Below are positions 12,301 to 19,345 of a stretch of DNA of 30,000 bases, piece after piece. Origin of the DNA: Glandiceps talaboti (taxonomy: Eukaryota; Hemichordata; Enteropneusta; Spengelidae); contig NC_135571.1 in assembly GCF_964340395.1 (NCBI RefSeq), positions 3,692,953-3,722,952 of the forward strand, written 5' to 3'. The notes beneath the pieces are model-generated. The model saw only the letters and a program-made list of their open reading frames with translations, was not told where the DNA came from and ran no database searches. Position 1 is the stretch's first letter. Each line of letters starts with the position of its first letter. The position numbers were made by a program, and so were the translations under genes.

Positions 12301-15300
12301 CTGTTTCTCACACCTAAATTGCCTAAATTGTCATTCTTAGCTGAACTGGGTCATCAATCACCATGGTTACACGACATAATAAAATACCAAATATTCTCAC
12401 CTGTTGAGCAACAAAAACTTCATAAACACAACATATACCAATAACTGTAATACCCTGTTCTTTGCATAATGTTGCTATGACTACTAATACTATGGTAACC
12501 AACAATGATATCCATCCTGTGTGATGAAACAAAGAATTACAAGTTAATGTAAGAAAACATCACCTACAATAAATTGTCATTTCAGAGAAACATCAAGTTG
12601 CACAATGAATATATTATTTCTGCTGACTCCCATGATGCAATGGTTGTGAAGCCTGAACAGCCTGAACGGTGTTCACCCTTGATTGTGTGCCACCTTCAGA
12701 AACAGAGTGTTGAAAAGAAAGCCTGAGGTCTAGCAGCTAGCCTACTAGAAAATATCACATCCAACATTGTATTCTGAATGATTCAGGTTTGTTCGCGACA
12801 GGTTTGCATGTCTCAATCAACTAATACATCTTAATTAATATGAACAACAGCCTTGTAAACCCATTCTTCATGACTTTGAAGTAATGTATTGTGTGACTGC
12901 TGGTGCGGACGATTTGGGATTATATTTCCCCAGACACTTGTCTGATCTGAGTGGTCTTAAAGGAGAGCCAAAGGGTAGAAGTCTGGGTAACTGAGACTCT
13001 TGCTTGGATGGCCGTGTAGTAGAGCCCCTGGGGTGAAAGTCTGGGTAACTGAGACTCTTGTCTGGATGGCCATGTAGTAGAGCCCCTGGGGTGAGAGTAA
13101 GGGTAACTGAGACTGAGGACTTACATGTATGCTATACCAACAAATATGGAAGAATCAATTTTACCTATTGGCTTGTCTTTTCCTGTATATTTTGCATAAC
13201 ATAGAAATGCTAGCAATAAAAATATGGATGATAACAACTCAGCACGGCCTACTACTCCAGTTACCTATGAACAGATAAAAAATAGTATCATGTCACTACT
13301 GTGAAAATGAGGACAGTTTACTGATTCACAAGTATAGTGATAATACATGACTTCACGCTATTGAAGAACAGCTTGTTCTGTCTTTGCTGTCTGTGGTTAT
13401 TTTTGTTTCATGTTGAAATATACAACATAAGAGAGTAAACTGTGCAGAATCAAAAGTCGCAATAGATACAATTGTTGCTTGTGTCTGTCTCTTGTAGATG
13501 GGGATTCATATATAGCAAGCCGACAGTTGACTTGCTGTTGTTGTAACAGGAGGTTTTTTTCTTTTTTGACGTTTATTTAATTTTCTTAAACTAATTACAC
13601 ACCAAAAAAAGGAGAACCTGAGAAGAGAAAAACAAGAAAAAGTATGAGAAAAGAGAAAGTTGATTGACTCACCGCTTCTGTGTGTATTGGGTGAACAGCA
13701 AATAGTAACGCTGCTACAAAACTGATAAACTGACTGTAGAATAGATGACACACAGCCATATATACCATACATACTACGCTGTGTAGTACCATATTGACTA
13801 GATGGTAACTTAGTGGCTCTAACTCACTCATTGCATAATTCATACGAAATGTTAACACACAGAGTGGACGATACGATTTGTGACTTTTCTCCTGTAAATG
13901 AAAAAATTAAGAGTTATATAATTACCAACATTTTAATTTGTTTGGTTATTTGTTTGAACCAGAATTACAACCTGTAACCCCCCCCCCCCCCCCTAGTGAT
14001 GTACCAAAATTTGGTGTCCCCTATCTCTTACTATGTACTATATGGTGACCAGTGTGCCCTCAGTCTAAGCCAATTTGATGCACCACTGACACACACAATT
14101 TCTAATGACGCACCAAAATTTGATGTTCCCATATCTCTTACTATGTGGTGACTCACAAGAAATGACAGTTTTTCTCTCATTTTTACTCACAACAACAAAA
14201 TTTAGTTATCATTAAAAGGCGTGCTGGTTAGTTACCAAAGTATTTTGTTTGATAGATACATAAATTTTGTTAAAATAATATATACCTAGATTATCTTATC
14301 AGCTATTGGGTTATTAACAAGATAATTGTAAACAACAGTTTGAATAGAGGAGGCCATCTATATGACTATAAAAAATTAATCTTAGCATATAAATTAGACA
14401 TTTCCATTTAGCAAAATAAAAAAATGCTTGTTTCCAAAAACATGACTTCAGAAAATAGGGTAGGTAGGTCGGGATTTTATTTTATTTTACTTTAAAGTTT
14501 TTAAAATTAAGTTGACCCCAATATATGATAATCGTCGGTTACAATATTTCCGAGAGAGTTTGGTGATGTGGAAAAGTAAAAGAGAAGACAATTATAAGTT
14601 AAGTAGACATAACACGTTATGCAGACTGTACTGTTATAGTATAAAAAGATCTGGTTTCTCTCTGGAATACGGTTTTAAAAAAAGTGACCACAGATGAGGT
14701 AAAGACATGAAGGTGTACATGGAAATAGATGCAAATGGTTACGATTTAACATTTTTGCATGCAAAAAATATGAAGGGTCGGGGGGCTTAAACTCTAGGTC
14801 AGTCGGGTTATCGGCAACATGCTATTTTTTTTACTTTTTCAACATCGTTCATACACCTACAAAATATGTTTTACCCACAGGTGGTTCAATACTGTTCAGG
14901 GTGTATGATATTATGAGTTAGTTACAAAAATTTTTCAAAAATATGTTGTTGCAGCTAATGCCATTTTAACAGAAATAGCACAAAGGGTACTAAAATTTAC
15001 CCAAGTTTTACTGGAGAATCAACCAGAATTATGGACCAGGTACAATATATTGGAAGGTAACAGGGGTATGCTAATTTTACCAGATATCCCCCTTTTGTTA
15101 GTAGATTCCAAAGCTTAGCAATAACACTGAAATAGCAATATCACCATGATGTTTGCTATACAACCAACGGAAATACCAACAACTCCCTCCTGCAGTCAAA
15201 TAATCTACAAATTACAATATTGAATTATTATATGACAGCTGAAGAAGGCTGATTGATTAGTTGAAACCAATAATTTAATTTTTTGAAACTACTACAAAAT

Positions 15301-17912
15301 ATTTGTTATTTTTGCTACAATGTAGTAACTAGAATTTATTTTTGCTACAATGTAGTAACAAGAACGTGTTATCTTTGCTGCAGTGTAGTCACTAGAAATT
15401 GTTATTTTTGCTACAATGTAGTAACTAGAATTTGCTATTTTTGCTACAGTGTAGTCACTAGAAATTGTTATTTTTGCTACAGTGTAGTAATTAGAATGTT
15501 ATTTTTTGCTACAGTGTAGTAACTAGAAATTGTTATTTTTGCTACAGTGTAGTAATTAGAATGTTATTTTTGCTAGTGTAGTAACTAGAAATTGTTATTT
15601 TTGCTAGTGTAGAAACTAGAATTTGTTATTTTTGCTAGTGTTAGAATGTTATTTTTGCTACAATGTAGTAACTAGAATTTGTTCCTCTAGTACACCAAGA
15701 AGACAAAAATTTCTTTAACATTTTTAGATACAATTTAAAAAATACGGTACAGCTTCTCTGTAGAATCTAATAGAAAACAACACATACCACAGCAAGATTG
15801 AATGAATACAGTTTCCTGCAGAATTTTGTCAAAATGAAATGAACTGAAGTGCCACTTACTATGCAGACATCAAATGCAGACGTCAAAATATTGGCGCCCG
15901 TGTGTCTGTGTCTAGTTGCAGTACGTTCATTTAAATGGTTTATTTCATTTAGACTAAATGTAGCAATAAATTGTGATCTTGCTAATAAAGTGTAGAATGT
16001 ACAGTTTCTTATTGAGATCTGTGTGGTTGTTACCATTGTATATTTTGAAAACCACTGTAGATGGTGCATTTATCAAGTTACGATTCACACAGTCAACAAG
16101 TACCAGCAAATACAAACAGTTTAAAAATAGAATCCTAGAATAAACTGAAATGTATCCACAGGTTTGCTCAAAATGGTTTCCATATATATGCTTAAAGGGA
16201 CAAACTGAAAATGCATTTTTATAATGTTCACGTTTATTTTTATTTTAATTTTTAATTTAAAAAAAATTGTTTTAAATTTTTTTTTCAATCCAAATTGACA
16301 CTAGAAGTCCATTAAATTCTCACTTACATTGTTAACTCATATGATACGTTATACCAATGACCTGATTTTATATTTTGCATTTTATTTAAACTAGGTGGTA
16401 TAATCTCAAGGTTATGGTTGTCTGGGTAACCAAAACCTAATACACTACGTGGCTTAAATTTAATAAAGTCCTGATCCCTAGAAAACAATTCTGACATGAA
16501 TCACTAAGAATTCCATGGTATGTACCAACCCATATGTGGTCTTTGACAATCTGTCCTAGTGTTACATTACCTATACAAAGGTCTATATACCATGTGAGTT
16601 ATTTAAGTTATCTTGACCTGACATGACCTTTGACACCTTCCATGACCTTTCACACCTTTTTGTCATATATAATACTTCAATGTTGGCATGTGAAGGGTAA
16701 ATTATGACCCTATTCTACACATGGAGGTGTTATAGTTGATAAATGTTACTTTGATTGTCTCACACAGCTGTACAAATAATTTTTTATCACATATAATGCT
16801 TGGTTTTAACACCTGTGAAACTTTTTAAATAAAATTTTTCAATCATATATATGTGACCTAGCATTTGTACAAATACATTTTTTTTAAAACTATGGCTGGC
16901 CATTTTTAACCATTTATTACTCTCTTGGTTTTATGCTTGATCTCTATCAAGTCTGACTATACTATAAAACTGAAGTTGAAATTTCACAGTTCTACAATTT
17001 GATGTTATTTCCAATATTTGTCTTCATTCAGGCAAGGAGAATACTCGTGACTGTAAGGGGTATTTGTCGCCATGAGTCTAGCGACTTGTAGTGACAAAAC
17101 CCTAAGGTCATGAGTATTCTGTGGGTGAATGAAGAAAAATATTAGAGAATAACAGTATACCAGCGCCAGTAATATCAAAGAAAAATTGGGGAAAGTAATG
17201 GCAATTTTGAACATTTTGACTCATATTTCGAATATAGCAGAAATAGTGATGTAGACATGCGTTGTTGTGACATAGATGCGCATTGTCGTGACGTAGAACG
17301 ACCAGAGTATATATTCCATATTTTTTGTTCAACTTGGCTTGTGCATCATATAATACGCGTTATTACTACATGTATAATATATCATTCTAAAAGTGAAAAG
17401 TTCTGCGACTCCATCTTTAAAGAAAGTTTAATAATGGGTAATAATAATAATCTAAAAGCAAACTGTTCAGATAATCAAACTGTTCAGATAATCAAACACT
17501 CAGATTGGACAAATTTTTGTACAATGAAATTGTTCAATTAACCCGAAACTAAACATTTCAGATAGCAATATGATTCATTTTCTTACCTTATTCATGTGTG
17601 TACTTTATAGTTTCTTACCTTATTCATGGGTGTATTTTACAGTTTCTTACGTTGTTCATGGGTGTACTTTATAGTTTCTTACCTTATGCATGGGTGTACT
17701 TTATAGTTCTTACCTTATGCATGGGTGTACCCCAGAAGTCGTTCAAGAATAGATTCATGACGGGCGTTGTTGGCCGTAGATCTTTGTTGTCTTTGATGGC
17801 TGATGCATCGTCAAACACAAACCCACATTGTAGAGAATTGAAGTAACAGGTGATAACTACCACAAACAGGACAACAACATATATACACATAAAGTACCTC
17901 GACTCTGTCATT
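2816..17912 (-). CDS. TMTC3: TMTC3 orthologue, whole coding region (16 exons joined)
   Basis: Protein O-mannosyltransferase of the ER membrane, of the TMTC1-4 family, which adds O-linked mannose to cadherin domains (family knowledge). Splicing 17912-17714, 13891-13673, 13264-13165, 12516-12401, 11960-11788, 11012-10760, 10263-10115, 9330-9247, 8680-8543, 7243-7015, 6394-6239, 5435-5275, 4646-4526, 4403-4302, 3756-3673 and 3316-2816 gives an unbroken frame of 928 codons including TGA. Human TMTC3 is about 914 residues. Visible hallmarks: TM1 at about 8-26, FVFDD at 31-35 (the acidic lumenal-loop motif of GT-C enzymes), CKEQGIT near 190, FDNPAAVS near 270, [10 protein letters not shown] near 373, then TPRs from about 432 to 815. 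The C-terminal 106 residues are Gln-rich and unlike the Lys-rich vertebrate tail. The similarity assignment is from remembered family sequence, not a search. Confidence 0.95.
3064..3135 (-). repeat. CAA (poly-Gln) trinucleotide repeat inside TMTC3
   Basis: A nearly uninterrupted (TTG)n run on the plus strand at about 3080-3125 reads CAA on the coding strand and encodes about 16 Gln. A second run of about 10 units lies near 2861-2895. CAA rather than mixed CAA/CAG codons suggests recent expansion. Confidence 0.9.
3317..3672. other. TMTC3 intron 15, nothing further seen
   Basis: 356 bases between the last two coding exons. No repeats or ORFs of note. Confidence 0.8.
3673..3756 (-). CDS. TMTC3: TMTC3 coding exon 15 (TPR)
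   Basis: 84 bases, 28 codons, phase 0 to 0, residues 734-761. It encodes [20 protein letters not shown] and KSIKDAKK, matching [20 protein letters not shown] in human. The acceptor TTCTTTCAG and donor AAG|GTAAGT are both good. Confidence 0.93.
3991..4100. repeat. 18-bp minisatellite, 6 copies, in TMTC3 intron 14
   Basis: The unit is AATATGGCCACCAAACCC with single-base variants. Because 18 is a multiple of three, it creates spurious open frames on both strands. The rest of the intron (3757-4301) shows nothing else. Confidence 0.93.
4302..4403 (-). CDS. TMTC3: TMTC3 coding exon 14 (TPR)
   Basis: 102 bases, 34 codons, phase 0 to 0, residues 700-733. It encodes [14 protein letters not shown] and then [12 protein letters not shown], matching FRSALFNLALLYSQ in human. 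The donor is AAA|GTAAGT. Confidence 0.92.
4526..4646 (-). CDS. TMTC3: TMTC3 coding exon 13 (TPR)
   Basis: 121 bases, phase 2 to 0, residues to 699. It encodes [20 protein letters not shown] followed by [10 protein letters not shown], a TPR unit matching GYFNLGMLAMDDKK in human. A long T-rich tract precedes the acceptor TATTTAG. Confidence 0.93.
4647..5274. other. TMTC3 intron 12, no gene seen
   Basis: Contains a short hairpin (GCCTTCTCGCAAGAAGGC) at about 4820 and AT-rich DNA only. No element boundaries were recognised. Confidence 0.6.
5275..5435 (-). CDS. TMTC3: TMTC3 coding exon 12 (TPR)
   Basis: 161 bases, phase 0 to 2, residues 606-658. It encodes [20 protein letters not shown], then [20 protein letters not shown] and KLQPEAIKR, matching the human [21 protein letters not shown] block. 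The donor GTTTGTAA is unusual (T at +3), but both reading frame and homology require it. Confidence 0.92.
5448..5950 (-). mobile_element. Older tRNA-like retroposon remnant hosting a younger insertion
   Basis: On the minus strand, an A-box-like TGGTTAGAGTGG (5902-5891) and a B-box-like GGTTGCAGGTGCGAGAGCC (5872-5854) are 18 bases apart, typical of a tRNA-derived SINE head. Similar sequences at 5448-5472 (ACATAATATTCATGTG) and 5926-5950 (ACACAATATTCTTGTG) look like a diverged target duplication around it. Confidence 0.5.
5508..5842 (+). mobile_element. SINE-like retroposon with 12-bp target duplication
   Basis: An exact direct repeat, AAAGTATCAAGC, lies at 5508-5519 and 5831-5842. The intervening roughly 310 bp ends on the plus strand in an A-rich tail (5811-5830) right against the second repeat: the classic layout of a retroposed copy. 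The body has a GC-rich start, a (GTTT)n stretch and GCTGGGAGGAAATCCCAGC hairpin sequence. I could not assign its family, and it carries no real ORF. Confidence 0.65.
6239..6394 (-). CDS. TMTC3: TMTC3 coding exon 11 (TPR)
   Basis: 156 bases, 52 codons, phase 0 to 0, residues 554-605. It encodes [20 protein letters not shown], then [19 protein letters not shown] and ADVYYN: one and a half TPR units. The donor is AAT|GTAAGT. Confidence 0.94.
6395..7014. other. TMTC3 intron 10 with 21-bp minisatellite
   Basis: No gene. The only structure seen is the G-rich tandem repeat at 6849-6934. Confidence 0.7.
6849..6934. repeat. 21-bp G-rich tandem repeat, 4 copies
   Basis: The unit is GGGGAAAGGGGTGGGCAGTG plus G. 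The AAA positions recur at 6852, 6873, 6894 and 6915. The plus strand has repeated G runs that could form G-quadruplexes. Confidence 0.9.
7015..7243 (-). CDS. TMTC3: TMTC3 coding exon 10 (TPR)
   Basis: 229 bases, phase 2 to 0, residues to 553. It encodes [20 protein letters not shown], then [20 protein letters not shown] and [10 protein letters not shown]. The [15 protein letters not shown] block is diagnostic for TMTC proteins. Confidence 0.95.
7275..7313. repeat. (TTTA)n microsatellite
   Basis: About ten TTTA units with one TTCA interruption, ending directly at the TTAA edge of a family A MITE fragment. Confidence 0.9.
7314..7395. mobile_element. Family A MITE, truncated left end
   Basis: Begins TTAAAGTGGCCATATGGATG and matches the left arm of the 1693-2050 copy for about 80 bases (GAGGATTTGGTATTTAGTTA), then diverges. 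Confidence 0.8.
8059..8440. mobile_element. Family C element, copy 1
   Basis: The left end, TTAGGCCTAAAAAAATAAAT followed by GTTTGGTTCCGGTTACC, is an inverted match to the right end (GGAACCACACAATTTTTTTT then TTAGGCCTTA). The subterminal CCACCTAC/CTACCCCACC blocks also pair. The centre carries no ORF. Confidence 0.65.
8543..8680 (-). CDS. TMTC3: TMTC3 coding exon 9 (first TPR)
   Basis: 138 bases, phase 2 to 2, residues about 431-476. It encodes [14 protein letters not shown] then [20 protein letters not shown] and LQYFTHAS, a clear TPR helix pair (W, N, G, A at TPR positions). The acceptor is TATTTCAG and the donor is AA|GTAAGT. Confidence 0.93.
8681..9246. other. TMTC3 intron 8, nothing clear
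   Basis: AT-rich, with an imperfect local duplication (GTTTGATAAAAGTTATTATT at about 9146 and 9220). It also has a 20-mer (ACTTGAAAATTGTTACCTGA, about 8771) that recurs near 22536. Confidence 0.6.
9247..9330 (-). CDS. TMTC3: TMTC3 coding exon 8 (last TM helix)
   Basis: 84 bases, phase 2 to 2. It encodes [19 protein letters not shown] followed by [10 protein letters not shown], corresponding to the last membrane helix and the start of the lumenal TPR region (HSLKTFHRNWDW-like in human). It also uses a GTTAGT donor (CTG|GTTAGTG). Confidence 0.9.
9433..9770. mobile_element. Family C element, copy 2
   Basis: The left end, GGCCAAAGAAAAGAAATGGT then GTGGTTCCGATAATGCCC, and GTAGGTAGGG match the ends of copies 1 and 3. 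The right end, GGGTTACCGAAACCAAACAT, is the inverted counterpart and runs into a T/G tract. The internal sequence differs from the other copies. Confidence 0.6.
9744..9784. repeat. T(25)G(16) homopolymer tract
   Basis: About 25 T followed directly by about 16 G on the plus strand, next to the family C right end. Length is likely unreliable in any assembly. Confidence 0.9.
9876..10035 (-). other. Orphan exon-like ORF in TMTC3 intron 7
   Basis: 160 bases flanked by a plausible acceptor (TGATATATAG) and a consensus donor (TCTGAT|GTAAGT). The frame is open for 53 codons in exactly the phase entered from exon 7 (reading [20 protein letters not shown] and on to [13 protein letters not shown]). It leaves in phase 0, whereas exon 8 expects phase 2, so inclusion shifts exon 8 and stops after about 22 codons. 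Nothing similar exists in the TMTC3 sequences I know. It may be a poison or alternative exon, or chance. Confidence 0.35.
10115..10263 (-). CDS. TMTC3: TMTC3 coding exon 7
   Basis: 149 bases, residues 354 to 402 plus two bases, phase 0 to 2. It encodes [20 protein letters not shown] and [13 protein letters not shown], near-invariant in the family. The donor is AAAA|GTTAGT, weaker than the GTAAGT used by most other exons here. The next intron contains an orphan exon-like ORF. Confidence 0.94.
10415..10532. mobile_element. Short fold-back element (118 bp) in TMTC3 intron 6
   Basis: Inverted ends: CTTTACAGCCCAGATATGGG on the left and CCCATATCCAGTCTGTAAAG on the right. The remaining intron sequence (10264-10414, 10533-10759) shows nothing. 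Confidence 0.65.
10760..11012 (-). CDS. TMTC3: TMTC3 coding exon 6
   Basis: 253 bases, residues to 353, phase 2 to 0. It encodes [33 protein letters not shown] and [10 protein letters not shown], all matching the conserved central membrane region of TMTC3. The acceptor is TCCATAG and the donor is ATG|GTAAGA. Confidence 0.95.
11112..11420. mobile_element. Fold-back element D in TMTC3 intron 5
   Basis: Arms of about 120 bp. Left-arm AAACAGGGAAAGTAAGCAAC and GACTTGTATTACATTTCATC pair with right-arm GTTGTTTACTTTCCCTGTTT and ATGAAATGTAATACAAGTC. The loop is about 65 bp. No ORF. Confidence 0.75.
11421..11787. other. Rest of TMTC3 intron 5, nothing seen
   Basis: About 370 bases of AT-rich sequence without repeats or ORFs of note. 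Confidence 0.6.
11788..11960 (-). CDS. TMTC3: TMTC3 coding exon 5
   Basis: 173 bases, residues 212-268 plus two bases, phase 0 to 2. It is a less conserved loop followed by a hydrophobic helix ([18 protein letters not shown]) and LPVFTK, which joins to FDNPAAVS of exon 6. The donor is GTAAGTATG. Confidence 0.92.
11961..12400. other. TMTC3 intron 4, nothing clear
   Basis: An imperfect internal duplication (CACAAGTTTAGTGTTGGAGC at 12034 and ACAAGTTCAGTGTTGCAGTT at about 12100), roughly 65 bp apart. No ORF that resembles a gene. Confidence 0.5.
12401..12516 (-). CDS. TMTC3: TMTC3 coding exon 4 (CKEQGIT motif)
   Basis: 116 bases, residues 173-211, phase 1 to 0. It encodes a membrane helix, then [19 protein letters not shown], one of the most recognisable blocks of TMTC3. 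The acceptor is CACACAG and the donor is CAACAG|GTGAGA. Confidence 0.95.
12517..13164. other. TMTC3 intron 3
   Basis: No gene. A 58-bp tandem repeat occupies about 12972-13115; the remainder is unremarkable. Confidence 0.6.
12972..13115. repeat. 58-bp tandem repeat, about 2.5 copies
   Basis: The GTCTGGGTAACTGAGACTCT block occurs at 12981 and 13039, with a GTAAGGGTAACTGAGACT variant at 13097. GTAGTAGAGCCCCTGGGGTG joins the units. Confidence 0.88.
13165..13264 (-). CDS. TMTC3: TMTC3 coding exon 3
   Basis: 100 bases, residues 140-172 plus one base, phase 0 to 1. It encodes [15 protein letters not shown] followed by a hydrophobic helix (LLLAFLCYA), continuing directly from HPIHTEA of exon 2. 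The donor is GTAAAATTG and the acceptor is TTCATAG. Confidence 0.92.
13265..13672. other. TMTC3 intron 2, nothing seen
   Basis: 408 bases without recognisable repeats or genes. Confidence 0.7.
13673..13891 (-). CDS. TMTC3: TMTC3 coding exon 2
   Basis: 73 codons, residues 67-139, phase 0 at both ends, acceptor TTTACAG|GAG and donor GCG|GTGAGT. It encodes KSYRPL, then [16 protein letters not shown], then a hydrophobic stretch, and ends [12 protein letters not shown]. This last motif is strongly conserved in TMTC proteins. Confidence 0.94.
14416..14835. mobile_element. Family C element, copy 3
   Basis: The left end, AAAAAAATGCTTGTTTCC with GGGTAGGTAGGTCGGG, and the right end, GTCAGTCGGGTTATCGGCAA followed by ATGCTATTTTTTTTAC, match the ends of the 8059 and 9433 copies. 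The centre (about 14520-14760) is unrelated to them. Confidence 0.55.
15290..15690. repeat. 30-35 bp tandem array, about 12 copies
   Basis: The unit is TTATTTTTGCTACAATGTAG followed by TAACTAGAAT, with length variants and a decaying right end. The core CTACAATGTAG is an imperfect palindrome. The unit's length near 30 creates spurious ORFs. Confidence 0.92.
15744..16065. mobile_element. Family B fold-back element, copy 3
   Basis: Starts near CGGTACAGCTTCTCTGTAGA. The arms AGCAAGATTGAATGAATACA / AATTTTGTCAAAATGAAATG pair with TTTCATTTAGACTAAATGTA / GTGATCTTGCTAATAAAGTG. It shares GTGTCTGTGTCTAGTTGCAG with copy 1. Confidence 0.65.
17004..17153. mobile_element. Fold-back element E (150 bp) in TMTC3 intron 1
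   Basis: The left arm, CCAATATTTGTCTTCATTCA and GAGAATACTCGTGACTG, pairs with the right arm, ATGAGTATTCT and TGAATGAAGAAAAATATTAG. Central GGTATTTGTCGCC/GTGACAAAACCC also pair. Confidence 0.75.
17582..17736 (-). repeat. Tandem array of the exon 1 splice-donor region (5 units of 31-32 bp)
   Basis: On the minus strand the unit GTACACCCATGCATAAG|GTAAG with AACTATAAA recurs. GTAAG sites follow exon-like sequence at (plus-coordinate exon edge) 17714, 17683, 17651, 17619 and 17587, spaced 31, 32, 32 and 32 bases. The first is the authentic TMTC3 exon 1 donor. Confidence 0.93.
17714..17912 (-). CDS. TMTC3: TMTC3 coding exon 1 (start codon, TM1, catalytic DD loop)
   Basis: The acceptor TTTATTTACAG lies just before A-ATG, so an upstream untranslated exon is implied. 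The ATG at 17911 starts 66 codons, residues 1-66, ending WGTPMHK with donor AAG|GTAAGA, phase 0. A hydrophobic helix (residues 8-26) is followed by FVFDD and [11 protein letters not shown], strongly TMTC3-like. The last bases of the exon and its donor are the first unit of a 31-32 bp tandem array that extends into the intron. Confidence 0.93.
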
Positions 17913-18009
17913 CTGTAAATAAAGAAAAAAATGAAAGAATCATGTTATGATCATGTATTGTTCAAAATTTTGGCAAACCCACTCTATGCATGACAGTGGA
18001 CTGGCTGTA

Positions 18010-18125
18010 CCCTACATACGGATATATTTTGTTGCGTCAGTGCAGTAAGGTTGTATCTACTATGCAATTGTATTGGCAGATACGACCCTACTGCACTGAC
18101 ACAACAATCTGTATTCAAGCTAGGG
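18010..18125. mobile_element. Fold-back element F (116 bp)
   Basis: TTGTTGCGTCAGTGCAGTAA followed by GGTTGTATCT on the left pairs with AGATACGACCCTACTGCACT then GACACAACAA on the right. The ends CCCTAC/CTAGGG are also inverted. Confidence 0.8.
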
Positions 18126-18616
18126 AGTCAGGGTTAGGGTAGGTAAGGGATACAATAGCATTAGACTTCCTAAATTAAAGAGGAATGCCACTCCAGGAAA
18201 TAGATATATTTTCATAAACTTTGGATTCGGAAAAGTCAAGAAACACGAAATTTTCACTCTTTTTCACCCGTATCGTTCTCACATTAGTCCACCGTTGCCT
18301 CATGGGACTTAGCAGACATAAATATTTATCAAGTTTTCTGCCATAATTATGTATAAATGTGACAAGTGTATCACTGAATTATTGCATGTTCTGTTTCATT
18401 TTTATGTAATATTATTTTTGGTGAAATACAGTATTCTCAATCAATATGATGTTCTCTGTCATCTCATTTATACCGCAATACTCTGTTCTATGCCTTAGTT
18501 GTGTGTGTGTCACTCCAACATCTTGTCACACAGTATTTTTGTTAAGGGCTGGGACCGCTGGTAACAGGAAGGGCCAAATCTGGTGTAAAACTGGCATAGT
18601 TTCCCATAATTTTGAT

Positions 18617-18837
18617 GGGGAACCCTGTAAAATGACAGAGGAACTTACCTACTAACCACCCTTAACTAAAACACTGGTACTAGTACAGAGAACCTTAGTA
18701 AAATGACTGGGGAACTCAGGTAGATTTTACCTACTTACCGCCCTTAACAAAAACACTGGTACAGAACCCTAGTAAAATAACTAGGGAACTCAAGTAGATT
18801 TTACTTACTTACCACCCTTAAAAAACACTGACAATAA
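18617..18837. repeat. About 83-bp tandem repeat, 2.7 copies
   Basis: CCACCCTTAAC-like blocks occur at about 18655, 18738 and 18822. Each is followed by AAAACACTGGTAC and GAACC-TAGTAAAAT-ACT-GGGAACTC. Confidence 0.88.
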
Positions 18838-19204
18838 TGGTATATTTTGTCCACAAACCTGAATATCTTGGCCGGTGATTTTATTTCACTAAACTTCTCT
18901 GTTAGCAAGTTAATATCCCATAATAGTTGCTGGTAATATTTATTAATATTAAGCTTTAGTTAAGATCAGGTCAAATGTTTATTTGAGCTAGTAACTCGGA
19001 ACTAGTACTAAAACTATACTATGATCCTAGCAACGGTTTAAAATTAATACGCCAACAAACACTGCAAAGGTCAAAGGTCATCTCTTAACCCTAAACAAAG
19101 CGATTTCTTTTCATGGTTTGCTATTTACATCAGATGGCAAAGTCCAAAATTAAATGCTTTTTTAGAATTAATTGCTTTGGAATAGCAAACTCTTACAATG
19201 TGTT

Positions 19205-19345
19205 TCGTAAAGTGGCCAGATGGAGTGGTAACACAATTCTACTATGGTTTCCTACTTGAAAAAAAGAACAGCATATGCCAAGTCCTTGTTTGTAACTCAA
19301 AAAAATTGTTTATTGTGCATACAAGAAACTTTTTACACATGTTTT
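19205..19345. mobile_element. Family A MITE, degenerate left part
   Basis: AAAGTGGCCAGATGGAGTGG, then TGGTTTCCTACTTGAAAAAA, CATATGCCAAGTCCTTGTTT and GTAACTCAAAAAAATTG follow the order of the family A left arm, with deletions. Confidence 0.7.

Larger units (their letters stand above)
13892..17713. other. TMTC3 intron 1 (3.8 kb, between coding exons 1 and 2)
   Basis: No gene inside. It holds a poly-C tract (about 13979-13993), family C copy 3, the 15290-15690 tandem array, family B copy 3, fold-back E and the donor-site array next to exon 1. Stretches 13994-14415 and 16080-17000 show nothing specific. Confidence 0.7.

Noticed and set aside
15283-15519. Plus-strand ORF with Cys-Tyr-Phe repeats
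   Set aside because: Frame of the 30-35 bp tandem array.
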